From assembly GCF_904846235.1 (NCBI RefSeq), contig NZ_CAJGZN010000004.1, positions 1-64,000 of the forward strand: DNA of 64,000 bases, given 5' to 3'. This DNA comes from Psychrobacter immobilis. GTDB lineage: Bacteria > Pseudomonadota > Gammaproteobacteria > Pseudomonadales > Moraxellaceae. Every line of letters begins with the position of its first letter. Position 1 is the stretch's first letter. The position numbers and the translations under genes are program-made. The notes under the pieces were generated by a model. The model did no database searches. It saw nothing but the letters and a program-made list of their open reading frames with translations, and had not been told where the DNA came from. Of the stretch, positions 26,744 through 35,474 are shown piece after piece.

Positions 26744-28627
26744 ATGCCTCGTAATACCTCACGTTCTAAAATTGGCCATACCACTCTCAAAACTTTTACC
26801 AAAAGTATGCTTGCTATCAGCATATCTATCGCTGGTATTTCTCACGCAAATGCTTATGACAGTGTCACCTTTTTTGGTGATAGCTTGACCGATGGTGGCT
26901 ATTTTAGCCAAGTTGTGCCAGGTCCTGCTCAGTTCACTACTAACCCTGATAATACCTGGGCGACCTCATTTGCTGAGCAACTAGGTACAACCGCTACCCC
27001 TGTGGTGTTTGGTAGTCCTCAAACTGGCAACAACTATGCTATTGGCGGTGCAAGAGCAGGTGAAGATGAAGTGTTCCCTGGTGGTGTTCCCATTGCTTCT
27101 GCCAATAGTCAAGTCAATAATTACTTAGCTGATAACAACGTCGATCCTAATGGACTCTATGTCGTGTGGGCAGGGGCAAATGATTTGCTGGCAGCGGGTG
27201 AAGACTCTGATAATGCTCAAGCTACCATACTAGGCGCAGTAGCCAGCCAAATCGGCACAATTAATACCTTAAAGGATAATGGCGCAAACTACATTTTAGT
27301 GCCTAATATTCCTGATGTTGGCCTGACGCCTAGATTTCTTCCGGATCCTGATTTAGAAGGACAAGAGCTCGCAGACGCTTTAGCCGCCCAAGGGGCTGCA
27401 ACTGGCGCAACTGGTCTATACAATCAATTTATGCTCAGTGGCGTGGCGGGTACTGGGGCTAATATCATACCCCTAGATATGTTTAGCTTGTCACGAGAAA
27501 TCATTGCATCACCTGCTCAGTATGGCTTTACCAATGTTACTGATGAAGCCTGCGGTGACAATAATAGCTCTCTAACTTGTGGACCTGATGATCTTGTAGA
27601 GGTAAATGCTAATGAAACCTACTTCTTCGCTGATGGTATCCATCCTACAGGGCGCACTCATCAATTGATTGCAGATTATGCAAATGCGGTTGTCACGGCA
27701 CCAAGTCTGATAGGCGTTTTGCCTCATATTGCGACGACCACTGGACTTGCAACCAATGAGCGCTTGCAGTCACACATCAACCAAATCCAAAGCAGTGAGC
27801 AAAAACCTACCCGTACACTATGGGCCGTCGGTGAAGTTGCTAATCAAGAAATTGCAGGGTTTGACGGTGACAATAATACTCAGGTATTGCTTGGCGTAGA
27901 TTTTGCTCATCCTAACTCAGCCAACGCCGTGACAGGCTTGTATGGCAATATCACCCAAAAAGACTTTGAAAACTCAGACGTTGGCACAGGTTTGAGTGAT
28001 ATTGATCTAGGAGAAGTTGGTTTTGGTGTCTATCACAGCAACAACCTTGGCGGTTTGCAGCTCAATGGTGCTGCAGGATTTGGCAACATGGATGTCGATG
28101 TTACACGTAATGTCACACTTGGTGGCAACCGACAACAGTTTGAGTCAAATGCTGATGGCAAGCGCTTCTATGCCAATGTACAGGCAGGCTACCCTATGCA
28201 AGTCAGTCGCATTGCCATCACCCCTTATATCGGTGCGACAGCGAGCCGTGTAAAAATTGACGGACTCAAAGAAAAAGAGATGTCTGGCATCGCCATGCAG
28301 TTCGATGAACAAAAATACTCTACGACATATGGCAAGCTTGGGCTAAAAGCCAATCATACTTTGATGGAAAACCTCAACGTATTTGGTGATATTCATTACC
28401 AAAAGCAGCTGAGTGACAATCGCGACGCGGTAACCGCACGTTTAAATACGCTACCGAACATCAGCTTTGAGACGCCTACGATCGAAACTGATGATGATAA
28501 CGTTGCTATGACACTTGGCCTGTCTAGAAGCTTTGGCTTGTTGAACGCCAATGCTGGCGTCACACATTCACAAGGTAATGACGACGACTCGACCAGCCTA
28601 TTTATTGGACTTAATGGTGCATTCTAA
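26744..28627 (+). CDS. estA: GDSL-type esterase autotransporter (EstA-like)
   Basis: A 627-residue outer-membrane esterase. The ATG at 26744 has AAGGAAG upstream. A signal peptide ends near SHANA, and the passenger carries the SGNH blocks: FFGDSLTDGG (Ser), a Gly in NNYAIGGARAG, WAGANDLLAAG (Asn) and ADGIHPTGRTH (Asp/His). From about residue 350 an autotransporter beta-barrel follows (VGFGVYHSNNLGGLQLNGAA) and the protein ends in Phe, as needed for BAM insertion. The passenger probably stays anchored to the cell surface and hydrolyses lipid esters, as in Pseudomonas EstA. Confidence 0.93.
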   Translation: MPRNTSRSKIGHTTLKTFTKSMLAISISIAGISHANAYDSVTFFGDSLTDGGYFSQVVPGPAQFTTNPDNTWATSFAEQLGTTATPVVFGSPQTGNNYAIGGARAGEDEVFPGGVPIASANSQVNNYLADNNVDPNGLYVVWAGANDLLAAGEDSDNAQATILGAVASQIGTINTLKDNGANYILVPNIPDVGLTPRFLPDPDLEGQELADALAAQGAATGATGLYNQFMLSGVAGTGANIIPLDMFSLSREIIASPAQYGFTNVTDEACGDNNSSLTCGPDDLVEVNANETYFFADGIHPTGRTHQLIADYANAVVTAPSLIGVLPHIATTTGLATNERLQSHINQIQSSEQKPTRTLWAVGEVANQEIAGFDGDNNTQVLLGVDFAHPNSANAVTGLYGNITQKDFENSDVGTGLSDIDLGEVGFGVYHSNNLGGLQLNGAAGFGNMDVDVTRNVTLGGNRQQFESNADGKRFYANVQAGYPMQVSRIAITPYIGATASRVKIDGLKEKEMSGIAMQFDEQKYSTTYGKLGLKANHTLMENLNVFGDIHYQKQLSDNRDAVTARLNTLPNISFETPTIETDDDNVAMTLGLSRSFGLLNANAGVTHSQGNDDDSTSLFIGLNGAF

Positions 28628-28648
28628 ATAAATCGTTAATCTAGAAAA

Positions 28649-28681
28649 ATGGTATAGGTGATAGTTAATCGCCTATACCAT
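28649..28681. terminator. hairpin terminator between convergent genes
   Basis: ATGGTATAGG pairs with CCTATACCAT around a loop of about 13 bases, with extra pairing next to the arms. On the minus strand the stem runs into TTTTT, so it best serves arfB. On the plus strand it lies 21 bases after the esterase stop but has no T-run. Confidence 0.7.
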
Positions 28682-28780
28682 TATAAATTCAAAAACCTCT
28701 GCAATATACTATATTGCTTTTGCTCTATAAATTTTCTGCCGCACAACTTGTCAACGACAAAACCTACTATCACAAACTCT

Positions 28781-29194
28781 CTAAAAATCTACTTTACCGC
28801 GTAAAGCCTTTGTCTTACCGCGCTGGGTCTTTTTATCCACCCGTTTACGTTTGGCATTTCTGCTTGGCTTGGTCGGCCTTCTCGTTTTATTAACGTAAGT
28901 GGTTTTGGTGATAAAGCTTTGCAAACGCTCAAGCGCATCTATTTTATTGCGCTCTTGGGTTCGAAATTGCTGCGCCTTGATAATTAGTACGCCTTCCTTT
29001 GTTATTCGGCTATCTTTGCTATTTAGCAGTCGCTGCTTGTACTCATCACTCAGACTTGAGTTGTTAATATCAAAACGCAAGTGAATGGCAGAAGATACTT
29101 TGTTGACATTCTGGCCACCTGCGCCTTGCGCTCGTATGGCGCTGATCTCTACCTCATTATCATTGAGGCTAATATTATTATTAATAAAAATCAT
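28781..29194 (-). CDS. arfB: alternative ribosome-rescue factor ArfB (peptidyl-tRNA hydrolase)
   Basis: A 137-residue class I release-factor homologue. The catalytic GGQ is in AGGQNVNKVSSAIHLRFD, and the protein ends in a lysine/arginine-rich tail (KRKRVDKKTQRGKTKALRGK) that enters the empty mRNA channel of stalled ribosomes. Length and architecture match ArfB/YaeJ rather than RF1 or RF2, which are over twice as long. It releases peptides from non-stop ribosomes. Confidence 0.93.
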   Translation of the reverse strand: MIFINNNISLNDNEVEISAIRAQGAGGQNVNKVSSAIHLRFDINNSSLSDEYKQRLLNSKDSRITKEGVLIIKAQQFRTQERNKIDALERLQSFITKTTYVNKTRRPTKPSRNAKRKRVDKKTQRGKTKALRGKVDF

Positions 29195-29241
29195 AGTATG
29201 CTTTTATCGAATGTGAATGGATATGGTTTACGATAAAGCAT

Positions 29242-29542
29242 TATATAGTCAATCCTCTATAAATTAGGTACGGTGTCAGTCTTGCTTAGTATACTGCTTG
29301 TAATACTCTCACTCGGCTTTCTGGGGCGTGTCCTAATTTTAAGAATGGGGGTAAAAATGAGATAAATCGCAGTCAAACAAGGAAAATAGCGCAGATAATA
29401 TCGAGATATTAGTCAGCTATTTGACGCCATTTGGCAAGATTTAGCCATTTTTAACCCATTTAGATAACTATCGATTGAATTGAGGACACGCCCTAGTATC
29501 TAAATTATATTGAAACGACTGCTTATATTGAACCGACTATAG
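29242..29542 (+). repeat. MITE-like repeat, copy B, interrupted by a second element
   Basis: The outer parts match copy A: TATATAGTCAATCCTCTATAAA at the left and ACTCGGCTTTCT, then after the insertion AGTATCTAAATTATATTGAA and ACCGACTATAG at the right. About 171 bases with different ends (29323-29494) split it inside the CTCGGCTTTCT/AGTATC junction. The right end is also partly duplicated (two ATATTGAAMCGACT units). Non-coding. Confidence 0.65.
29323..29494. mobile_element. short non-autonomous element with GGGCGTGTCCT ends
   Basis: Perfect 11-base terminal inverted repeats GGGCGTGTCCT (29324-29334) and AGGACACGCCC (29483-29493) enclose about 150 bases with no reading frame. It lies inside copy B of another repeat family, and copy A shows the uninterrupted sequence, which supports insertion. 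Target-site duplication is short or unclear. The parent transposase is not in the window. Confidence 0.65.
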
Positions 29543-29551
29543 ATTGGTCTG

Positions 29552-30394
29552 CTACTTTGCCAACAGTTGACGACAACGTTCAATCACTGGCGCATCGACC
29601 ATCTCGCCATCTATTTTGAATACTGCCTGCCCGCTTCGGTCGTATTCTTCAATCACACGCTGTGCGAATAATAAGGCCTCATCTGTTGGTTGCAATGCTT
29701 GTTGCACAGCTGCCACTTGTTTAGGATGAATACACAACATTCCAGACATACCCATTTGTGACCATAGCTGTACTCGGGCGCTTAGGCCTACTTTATCATT
29801 GAAATCAGAATAAATAGTATCGATGGGTGGCGATAATTGGTGCACTTTTGACGTCAGGATTAGTTGATAGCGGATTTGATTGGCGATGATATTTGCGGCA
29901 GGTGTTCCTACTTGTACTTGCAAATCATTGCACAGATCTAAAAATCCATAACTAAACGCGGCGAGCCCGACTGCTTTTGCCATACTATCGATTTGATACA
30001 ATCCCATCGCACTCTCAATCAATGCAATCACGGGTAAATTGGTAAGCTGATGTACGTTATTAATATCTTCTGCTTGCTCAGTTTTGGCCAATAATACTCC
30101 CGATAAATGTGGCATCTTCTGACAAAGCACTATGTCTTTAAAGAATTCTTCGCTGCCTGCCTTATTAATACGTACCCAAATCGGCTGATAACCTGCACTG
30201 TCGTGATATTGCTGTAATGCTTCGCGTGCGGACGCTTTATCTTCTAGCGCAACGGCATCCTCTAAATCTACAATAACCGCATCTGCACCACTAGCAAAGG
30301 CTTTCGCTACTCTATCGATGCGAGTCGCTGGCACAAACAGCCATGTTTTATTTTGAGAAATCGTTTTTATTTTATTGTTGATAATTGAATCCAT
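29552..30394 (-). CDS. HpcH/HpaI aldolase family CoA-ester lyase (CitE-like)
   Basis: A 280-residue TIM-barrel lyase. The start resembles CitE and malyl-CoA lyases: WLFVPATRIDRVAKAFASGA, then DAVIVDLEDAVALEDKASAR with the metal-binding and CoA-contacting acids. LIESAMGLYQIDSM and GFLDLCNDLQVQVG are further family motifs. No citrate lyase alpha or gamma subunit is nearby, so it is probably a stand-alone CitE-like enzyme acting on citramalyl- or malyl-CoA-type esters. I prefer the ATG at 30394 over one at 30406, which has no ribosome-binding site. Confidence 0.85.
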   Translation of the reverse strand: MDSIINNKIKTISQNKTWLFVPATRIDRVAKAFASGADAVIVDLEDAVALEDKASAREALQQYHDSAGYQPIWVRINKAGSEEFFKDIVLCQKMPHLSGVLLAKTEQAEDINNVHQLTNLPVIALIESAMGLYQIDSMAKAVGLAAFSYGFLDLCNDLQVQVGTPAANIIANQIRYQLILTSKVHQLSPPIDTIYSDFNDKVGLSARVQLWSQMGMSGMLCIHPKQVAAVQQALQPTDEALLFAQRVIEEYDRSGQAVFKIDGEMVDAPVIERCRQLLAK

Positions 30395-30535
30395 GCGTGA
30401 CCCCATTATATTGTGTAAGTAGCTATTAGCATATTTATTATGCCACTATACCGCTGATGCTCATTAAAATTAGCAATTTATTCGTTAGTACAAAACCAAG
30501 ATTATTTAGACACCCCATTAAAAAATAAATCAAAA

Positions 30536-30564
30536 AACCGCATGAAAGATTATTTCATGCGGTT
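30536..30564 (-). terminator. intrinsic terminator after the SDR operon
   Basis: AACCGCATGAAA and TTTCATGCGGTT are perfect 12-base arms around a five-base loop. On the minus strand six T residues follow. It lies beyond copy C of the repeat family, about 170 bases after the stop of the SDR gene. Confidence 0.88.
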
Positions 30565-30613
30565 CTTGAGTCTCATTCAGTTTTAAACAATTACTTTCTT
30601 ATCTAACCTATGT

Positions 30614-30726
30614 CTTATATTCGATTCAATTTAAAAGTATTACAAGGCAACCGAGTGTAGATGTATATGTAATACTTCAAGCGAGGTTAACGCTGTAATA
30701 CTTTTTATAGTGGAATGACTATATAG
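30614..30726 (-). repeat. MITE-like repeat, copy C
   Basis: Read on the minus strand it begins CTATATAGTCATTCCACTATAAA, has CCTCGCTTGAAGTATTAC and CACTCGGTTGCCTTGTA in the middle, and ends TTGAATCGAATATAAG. This aligns along its length with copy A but with many differences. It lies between an SDR stop and its terminator, so it is transcribed with the operon. Non-coding. Confidence 0.6.
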
Positions 30727-30735
30727 ATTATCTAA

Positions 30736-31497
30736 TTAAGCCAGCATACCACCATCGACAACGATTGTTGCGCCTGTGGTATAGCTTGAGGCATCCGACA
30801 CTAGATACAATACGGTGCCAGCCATTTCATCAGGCTCAGCCACACGTCCTAGCGGAATTGAGTGTAGTGCCATTTTTAAGACTTTATCGTTAGTAGTCAA
30901 TGCAGAGGCAAACTTAGTATCCGTCAAACCTGGCAATAGCGCGTTGACACGGATATTAAGTGGGCCACATTCTTTAGCAAATGCTTTGGTCATGCTGATG
31001 ACAGCTGCTTTGGTGATTGAGTAGATACCTTGCTTATCGCCTGCTACTAAACCATTGACCGATGCGGTATTCAAGATGACACCGCCACCCTGCTCTTTCA
31101 TCATTTTGCCAGCGGCCGTCGACATAAAGAAGTAACCACGGATATTAACTTCAACCGTTTTATCAAAAGCTGCTAAATCTGTATCTAAGATATGACCATA
31201 GTAAGGGTTGGCTGCAGCGTTATTGACTAAGATATCAATTTGACCAAATTCACTTTTAATATGCTCAAAAATTGCGTCAATTTGCTCCATGTCTCCTACG
31301 TGACAAGCAAAAGCACTGGCCTTGTGACCGTCAGCTTTGATGCTATCAGCGACTGCTTGGCAAGCATCGATTTTTCGGCTTGAGACAATCACATGTGCAC
31401 CTCTTGATGCCAATAATCGAGCAATAGACTCACCAATACCACGGCTAGCACCAGTTACTAGAGCAATCTTACCGGTTAAATCAAATAGATCTTTCAT
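30736..31497 (-). CDS. SDR family oxidoreductase (3-oxoacyl reductase-like)
   Basis: A 253-residue classical short-chain dehydrogenase. It has the cofactor motif TGASRGIGESIARLL, NNAAANP, the catalytic Ser in NTASVNGLV and YSITKAA (Tyr-x3-Lys), and ends GATIVVDGGMLA. The SSRK following the second strand suggests NADP(H) preference. It is 174 bases downstream of a second SDR, with a hairpin between. Given the acyl-CoA dehydrogenase and MDR reductase upstream, a 3-hydroxyacyl-CoA or related alcohol dehydrogenase is a fair guess. Confidence 0.88.
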   Translation of the reverse strand: MKDLFDLTGKIALVTGASRGIGESIARLLASRGAHVIVSSRKIDACQAVADSIKADGHKASAFACHVGDMEQIDAIFEHIKSEFGQIDILVNNAAANPYYGHILDTDLAAFDKTVEVNIRGYFFMSTAAGKMMKEQGGGVILNTASVNGLVAGDKQGIYSITKAAVISMTKAFAKECGPLNIRVNALLPGLTDTKFASALTTNDKVLKMALHSIPLGRVAEPDEMAGTVLYLVSDASSYTTGATIVVDGGMLA

Positions 31498-31598
31498 CGT
31501 TATTCCTTATATTTTTATAAACTTTATATTTTCAATAATTTTCGAGCGCTGAATTCATATATCTAAAACGTGTATCTAAAACTAGATAACTAAACGCA

Positions 31599-31630
31599 GA
31601 TAATCGCTGTCATAACTAACAGCGATTATC
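31599..31630. other. perfect 12-bp hairpin between two SDR genes
   Basis: GATAATCGCTGT and ACAGCGATTATC pair perfectly around CATAACTA. No T-run follows on either strand, so it may be an mRNA-stabilising or Rho-assisted structure rather than an intrinsic terminator. Confidence 0.55.
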
Positions 31631-31671
31631 GAGCACTAATAAACTGAACAAAGAGCGCTCAACGATCACGG

Positions 31672-32454
31672 TTACGCTAGCATACCACCATCTAAGGTGA
31701 AGGCATGACCATTCATAAAACTGCTTTCATCGCTGGCAAGCCATGCAATCGCACTAGAGATTTCATTCACATCACCTAGACGGCGCAGTGGACTGGCCTT
31801 GATCGTTGCTTGCTGCGTACGCTCATCCATCGTTGCCATGGTATTGCGTACCATTGGCGTATCAATGAAACTTGGGCATACCGCGTTAAAACGAATATTG
31901 GCGCGAGCATACTCATGGGCAGCAGATTTGGTAAGACCCATAACGCCATGTTTAGCAGCGCTATAAGCTGAAATCATAGGCGCTGAACGTAGACCAGCAA
32001 TAGATGCCACGTTAATCACATGACCACCGCCATTAGGTATCATACAATTGACCGCAGCACGCATACAGTGCCACACACCTTTTAAATTCACTGCAATATT
32101 GCGATCGAAGTCATCATCACTCAGCTCATGCATCGGCGAAGGCTTATGGTCGATACCAGCATTGTTTACCACAACATCTAGGCCGCCAAGCGTTTCTACT
32201 GCAAAGTCAAACAACGCACGCACTTCATCACCACTGGTCACGTCTACTTTTTTGAAGACGATACTGTTGCCAGCATCTTGACCTTGCTTGGCAACTGCAG
32301 CACCCATCTCTTCTGCCATATCACCAATCACGACTTTTGCGCCGCGACTGGCTAGCAATAATGCGCTTGCTGCCCCGATGCCTGATGCACCGCCCGTGAT
32401 TAAAATTCGTTTACCCGTTACATCTGATGCAATTCCGTTTGTATTCAGTGTCAT
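31672..32454 (-). CDS. SDR family oxidoreductase
   Basis: A 260-residue classical short-chain dehydrogenase: TGGASGIGAASALLLASRG, VVIGDM (Asp after strand two, NAD-type), NNAGIDHKP, the catalytic Ser in NVASIAGLR and YSAAKHG, and the C terminus HAFTLDGGMLA. The start is three bases downstream of the MDR reductase stop, so the genes are cotranscribed. Together with the 601-residue dehydrogenase it probably belongs to an acyl-CoA or alcohol breakdown route. Substrate unknown. Confidence 0.9.
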   Translation of the reverse strand: MTLNTNGIASDVTGKRILITGGASGIGAASALLLASRGAKVVIGDMAEEMGAAVAKQGQDAGNSIVFKKVDVTSGDEVRALFDFAVETLGGLDVVVNNAGIDHKPSPMHELSDDDFDRNIAVNLKGVWHCMRAAVNCMIPNGGGHVINVASIAGLRSAPMISAYSAAKHGVMGLTKSAAHEYARANIRFNAVCPSFIDTPMVRNTMATMDERTQQATIKASPLRRLGDVNEISSAIAWLASDESSFMNGHAFTLDGGMLA

Positions 32455-32457
32455 GAT

Positions 32458-33465
32458 CTATCCCTCTACCTTAAGTACTAGTTTGCCGAAGTTTTCACCG
32501 TTAAAGAGCATCATCAAAGTATCTGGGAACGTCTCGATACCTTCAACAATATGGTCTTTCACTTTCATATCACCTGACTGAATCCAGCCAGCGATATCTT
32601 TCATGGCGACTGGATATTCTTTGATATTATCAAATACCACGATGCCTTCCATACGTGCACGATTAACCAATAATGATAAATAGTTCGATGGGCCTTTGAC
32701 TTCTGTGGTGTTGTTATACTGACTGATCGCACCGCAAATGACGATACGCGCATGTAGATTAATCTGAGTAAGCACGTCATTTAAGATATCACCGCCTACG
32801 TTGTCAAAGTACACATCGACGCCGTCTGGACAGGTTTTCTTCAGTGCTTTTTTGACATCTTCATTTTTGTAATCGATCGTCGCATCAAACCCAAGCTCGT
32901 CGACTAAGAACTTGCATTTCTCAGCGCCGCCCGCGATACCAACGACGCGGCAGCCTTTGATTTTGGCGATTTGACCAACCAAGCTACCAACGGCACCAGC
33001 TGCGCCAGAGACGACCACGGTCTCACCCGCTTTTGGCTGACCTGTTTTTAGCAACCCAAAATACCCTGTCATACCGGGCATACCGAGCACGCCCAAGTAA
33101 TAAGACAATGGCGCCAGTTTTGGATCAACTTTGTACAGATTGGCACCATCACTGACGGCATAGGACTGCACGCCATCGTGACCTGCGACATAGTCACCAA
33201 CCGCAAATTTCTCATGCTTGCTTTCAATCACTTCACCTACAGTACCAGCACGCATGACTTCACCAATCTGAACCGGTGCGATATAAGATTTGGCATCGTT
33301 CAACCAACCACGCATCGCCGGATCGATAGAGATATATTCAACCTTAATCAGCAGCTGACCATCAGTGATAGTCGGGATTTCTGTCTCGGTATAATCCCAA
33401 GTCTCGGCACTAGGCTCGCCTACCGGTCTTGCTTTTAATCGCCACTGTTTATTCATTTTTGTCAT
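32458..33465 (-). CDS. NADP-dependent MDR oxidoreductase, YncB/CurA (PTGR) type
   Basis: A 335-residue zinc-free medium-chain reductase. It opens with QWRLKARPVGEPSAETWDY and IDPAMRGWLNDAKSYIAPV, the hallmark of the prostaglandin reductase/CurA family. The nucleotide site is VVSGAAGAVGSLVGQIAK and the late motif is DVYFDNVGGDILNDVL. Such enzymes reduce the double bond of alpha,beta-unsaturated carbonyls with NADPH. It lies 22 bases after the acyl-CoA dehydrogenase gene and three bases before the SDR gene. Confidence 0.92.
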   Translation of the reverse strand: MTKMNKQWRLKARPVGEPSAETWDYTETEIPTITDGQLLIKVEYISIDPAMRGWLNDAKSYIAPVQIGEVMRAGTVGEVIESKHEKFAVGDYVAGHDGVQSYAVSDGANLYKVDPKLAPLSYYLGVLGMPGMTGYFGLLKTGQPKAGETVVVSGAAGAVGSLVGQIAKIKGCRVVGIAGGAEKCKFLVDELGFDATIDYKNEDVKKALKKTCPDGVDVYFDNVGGDILNDVLTQINLHARIVICGAISQYNNTTEVKGPSNYLSLLVNRARMEGIVVFDNIKEYPVAMKDIAGWIQSGDMKVKDHIVEGIETFPDTLMMLFNGENFGKLVLKVEG

Positions 33466-33487
33466 GTCTCTTTCCTTAGAGTTGTCC

Positions 33488-35293
33488 TTAGAACCATTCC
33501 GTTTGCATATCAGTGCAAACCGAGTTGGTGTTGGTTAATAATTCGATGTCGCGTTTAACTAATGGTAATTCCCAATCAATGAAGTATTTAGCCGCTTGTA
33601 TCTTGCCTTTGTAAAAGTTCTGCTGCTCAGTATCTTGCGTGGTGCTTAATAGCTGCTCAGCCTTACTTGCTTGACGAATCCAGATCCAGCTCAGCACAAT
33701 TGAGGCAAAGATGTTCATCAATGCTTGCGCGTTGCCCGTCAATGTCACAGCTTCTTCGGTTTGTAACACATTGCTGAGATGCACCAATACTTCATGCAAG
33801 TGACCCATATAAGGCATCAGCTTACCTGCCAATTGAGCCGTTTCTGGTGTAGTGATGCTTTCTAAATCCTGCGTGATTTCACGTTTAAGAATTTGAATAC
33901 CCAAACCACCTTTTTGCCACAACTTACGAAATGACAAATCCAATGCCTGCACACCATTTGTGCCTTCATGAATGGGATTGAGGCGATTGTCACGCCAAAA
34001 CTGCTCGGCTTGATACTCACGTGTATAACCTGCACCGCCCAATACTTGAATACCCAAATCATTGGCTTTTGGCCCATACTCAGATGGCCATGCTTTTAAT
34101 ACTGGGGTGAGCAGGTCTAATAATTCTGTTAGCTCATTTTTTAGGGTCTCGCCTTCACAAGTGTTGATACGGTCAATCAAGTTTGAGCCATATAGACATA
34201 ATGAAATCCCGCCTTCAGAGTAAGCTTTTTGCGCGAGTAACATGCGCTTTATGTCACCATGATTGATGATAGCGGTTGCTGCATCTTCAGGTTTATTGTT
34301 TGGGGCGATTCTGCCTTGCGTTCTGTCTTTGGCATAATCAAGTGAATACTGATAACCGCGATAACCCACCATCGATGCGCCAAAACCGACAGCGATGCGC
34401 GCTTCATTCATCATTTTGAACATATAGCGCAGACCAAAATGCTCTTCACCGATTAGATAACCATGGCATGCACCTTCGTCACCGAAGCTCAATGCCGTAG
34501 AAGTCGCACCTCTATAACCAAGCTTATGAATCAGTCCAGTCAGATGTACATCGTTGCGCTCGCCAACAGACAAGTCATCGTTCAAGCGATACTTAGGCAC
34601 GGCAAATAAAGAGATACCTTTGACGCCGCCTGGACCACCTGGCACTTTGGCCAATACCAAATGTACAATATTGTCAGACAACTCATGATCACCTGCTGAG
34701 ATATAAATCTTGCTGCCTTTGACGCGGTACGAGCCATCATCCTGTTTTACAGCGATGGTTTTGATATCGGCAAGCGACGAACCTGCATGCGGCTCAGTCA
34801 ATGCCATGGTGCCGGTGAATTCACCTGTCAGCATACGCGGCATAAAGGCTGCTTTGATATCATCACTAGCAAAATGCGAGATGACGTTGATTGCCGCAGT
34901 GGTCAGAAATGGATAGGCAGTCGTTGATGGATTGGCTGCCATAAAGTAGCCTGCCACAGCTGTCATCACTGTCTCAGGTAACTGCATGCCGCCGTCTTCG
35001 AAGCTATAACGACCTGCGATAAAGCCAGAATCACGGAACGCATCAAAAGCGACTTTTACATCGTTTATCATGCTGACTTTTTTACCATCGAACTGCGGCT
35101 CGTTCTTATCTGCGATATGGTTGTGCGGTAGAAATAAATCTGTTGCAATCTTATTCGCCGTCTCTAGCACAGCATCAAATGTCTCGCGGCTATGTTCTGA
35201 GAACTTTGCGTGTTCAGTGAGTGATTCTGTACCTAGCACATCATACAATTGGAAAGGTAATTCAAAATCGTTTAGGAGGGTATCTGCGGCCAT
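33488..35293 (-). CDS. acyl-CoA dehydrogenase, DmdC/FadE5-like large type
   Basis: A 601-residue dehydrogenase with the N-terminal extension and C-terminal domain of the DmdC-like class. The FAD/substrate motif is MALTEPHAGSSLADIKT. The catalytic Glu is in NPIHEGTNGVQALDL, the usual MCAD position. GGAGYTREYQAEQFWRDNR precedes it. Relatives oxidise 3-methylmercaptopropionyl-CoA or straight acyl-CoA, and motif reading alone cannot choose. It is the first gene of the operon that continues with the MDR reductase and two SDRs. A GlxA-type regulator gene is divergent. Confidence 0.93.
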   Translation of the reverse strand: MAADTLLNDFELPFQLYDVLGTESLTEHAKFSEHSRETFDAVLETANKIATDLFLPHNHIADKNEPQFDGKKVSMINDVKVAFDAFRDSGFIAGRYSFEDGGMQLPETVMTAVAGYFMAANPSTTAYPFLTTAAINVISHFASDDIKAAFMPRMLTGEFTGTMALTEPHAGSSLADIKTIAVKQDDGSYRVKGSKIYISAGDHELSDNIVHLVLAKVPGGPGGVKGISLFAVPKYRLNDDLSVGERNDVHLTGLIHKLGYRGATSTALSFGDEGACHGYLIGEEHFGLRYMFKMMNEARIAVGFGASMVGYRGYQYSLDYAKDRTQGRIAPNNKPEDAATAIINHGDIKRMLLAQKAYSEGGISLCLYGSNLIDRINTCEGETLKNELTELLDLLTPVLKAWPSEYGPKANDLGIQVLGGAGYTREYQAEQFWRDNRLNPIHEGTNGVQALDLSFRKLWQKGGLGIQILKREITQDLESITTPETAQLAGKLMPYMGHLHEVLVHLSNVLQTEEAVTLTGNAQALMNIFASIVLSWIWIRQASKAEQLLSTTQDTEQQNFYKGKIQAAKYFIDWELPLVKRDIELLTNTNSVCTDMQTEWF

Positions 35294-35361
35294 AGTATTC
35301 TCGTTAACTGATTAAATGTGGTTATCAATTGATATTAGTCTAATTTGATACTTGTCCGTAT

Positions 35362-35375
35362 TGTCATTTATGACA
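35362..35375. promoter_or_regulatory. palindrome between the divergent operon and glxA-like gene
   Basis: TGTCATTTATGACA has five-base arms around TTTA and lies midway in the 181-base gap. AraC-type proteins usually bind asymmetric repeats, so this may instead belong to another regulator. Function is inferred from position. Confidence 0.35.
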
Positions 35376-35474
35376 TAATTATGGTCAAATAAGACATAGA
35401 CAGAGTATCTAACTGGTTAAAATCAACCAAATAATGACTATTTTGGTCAGTACAGCAAAGGAAACGAATGACTT

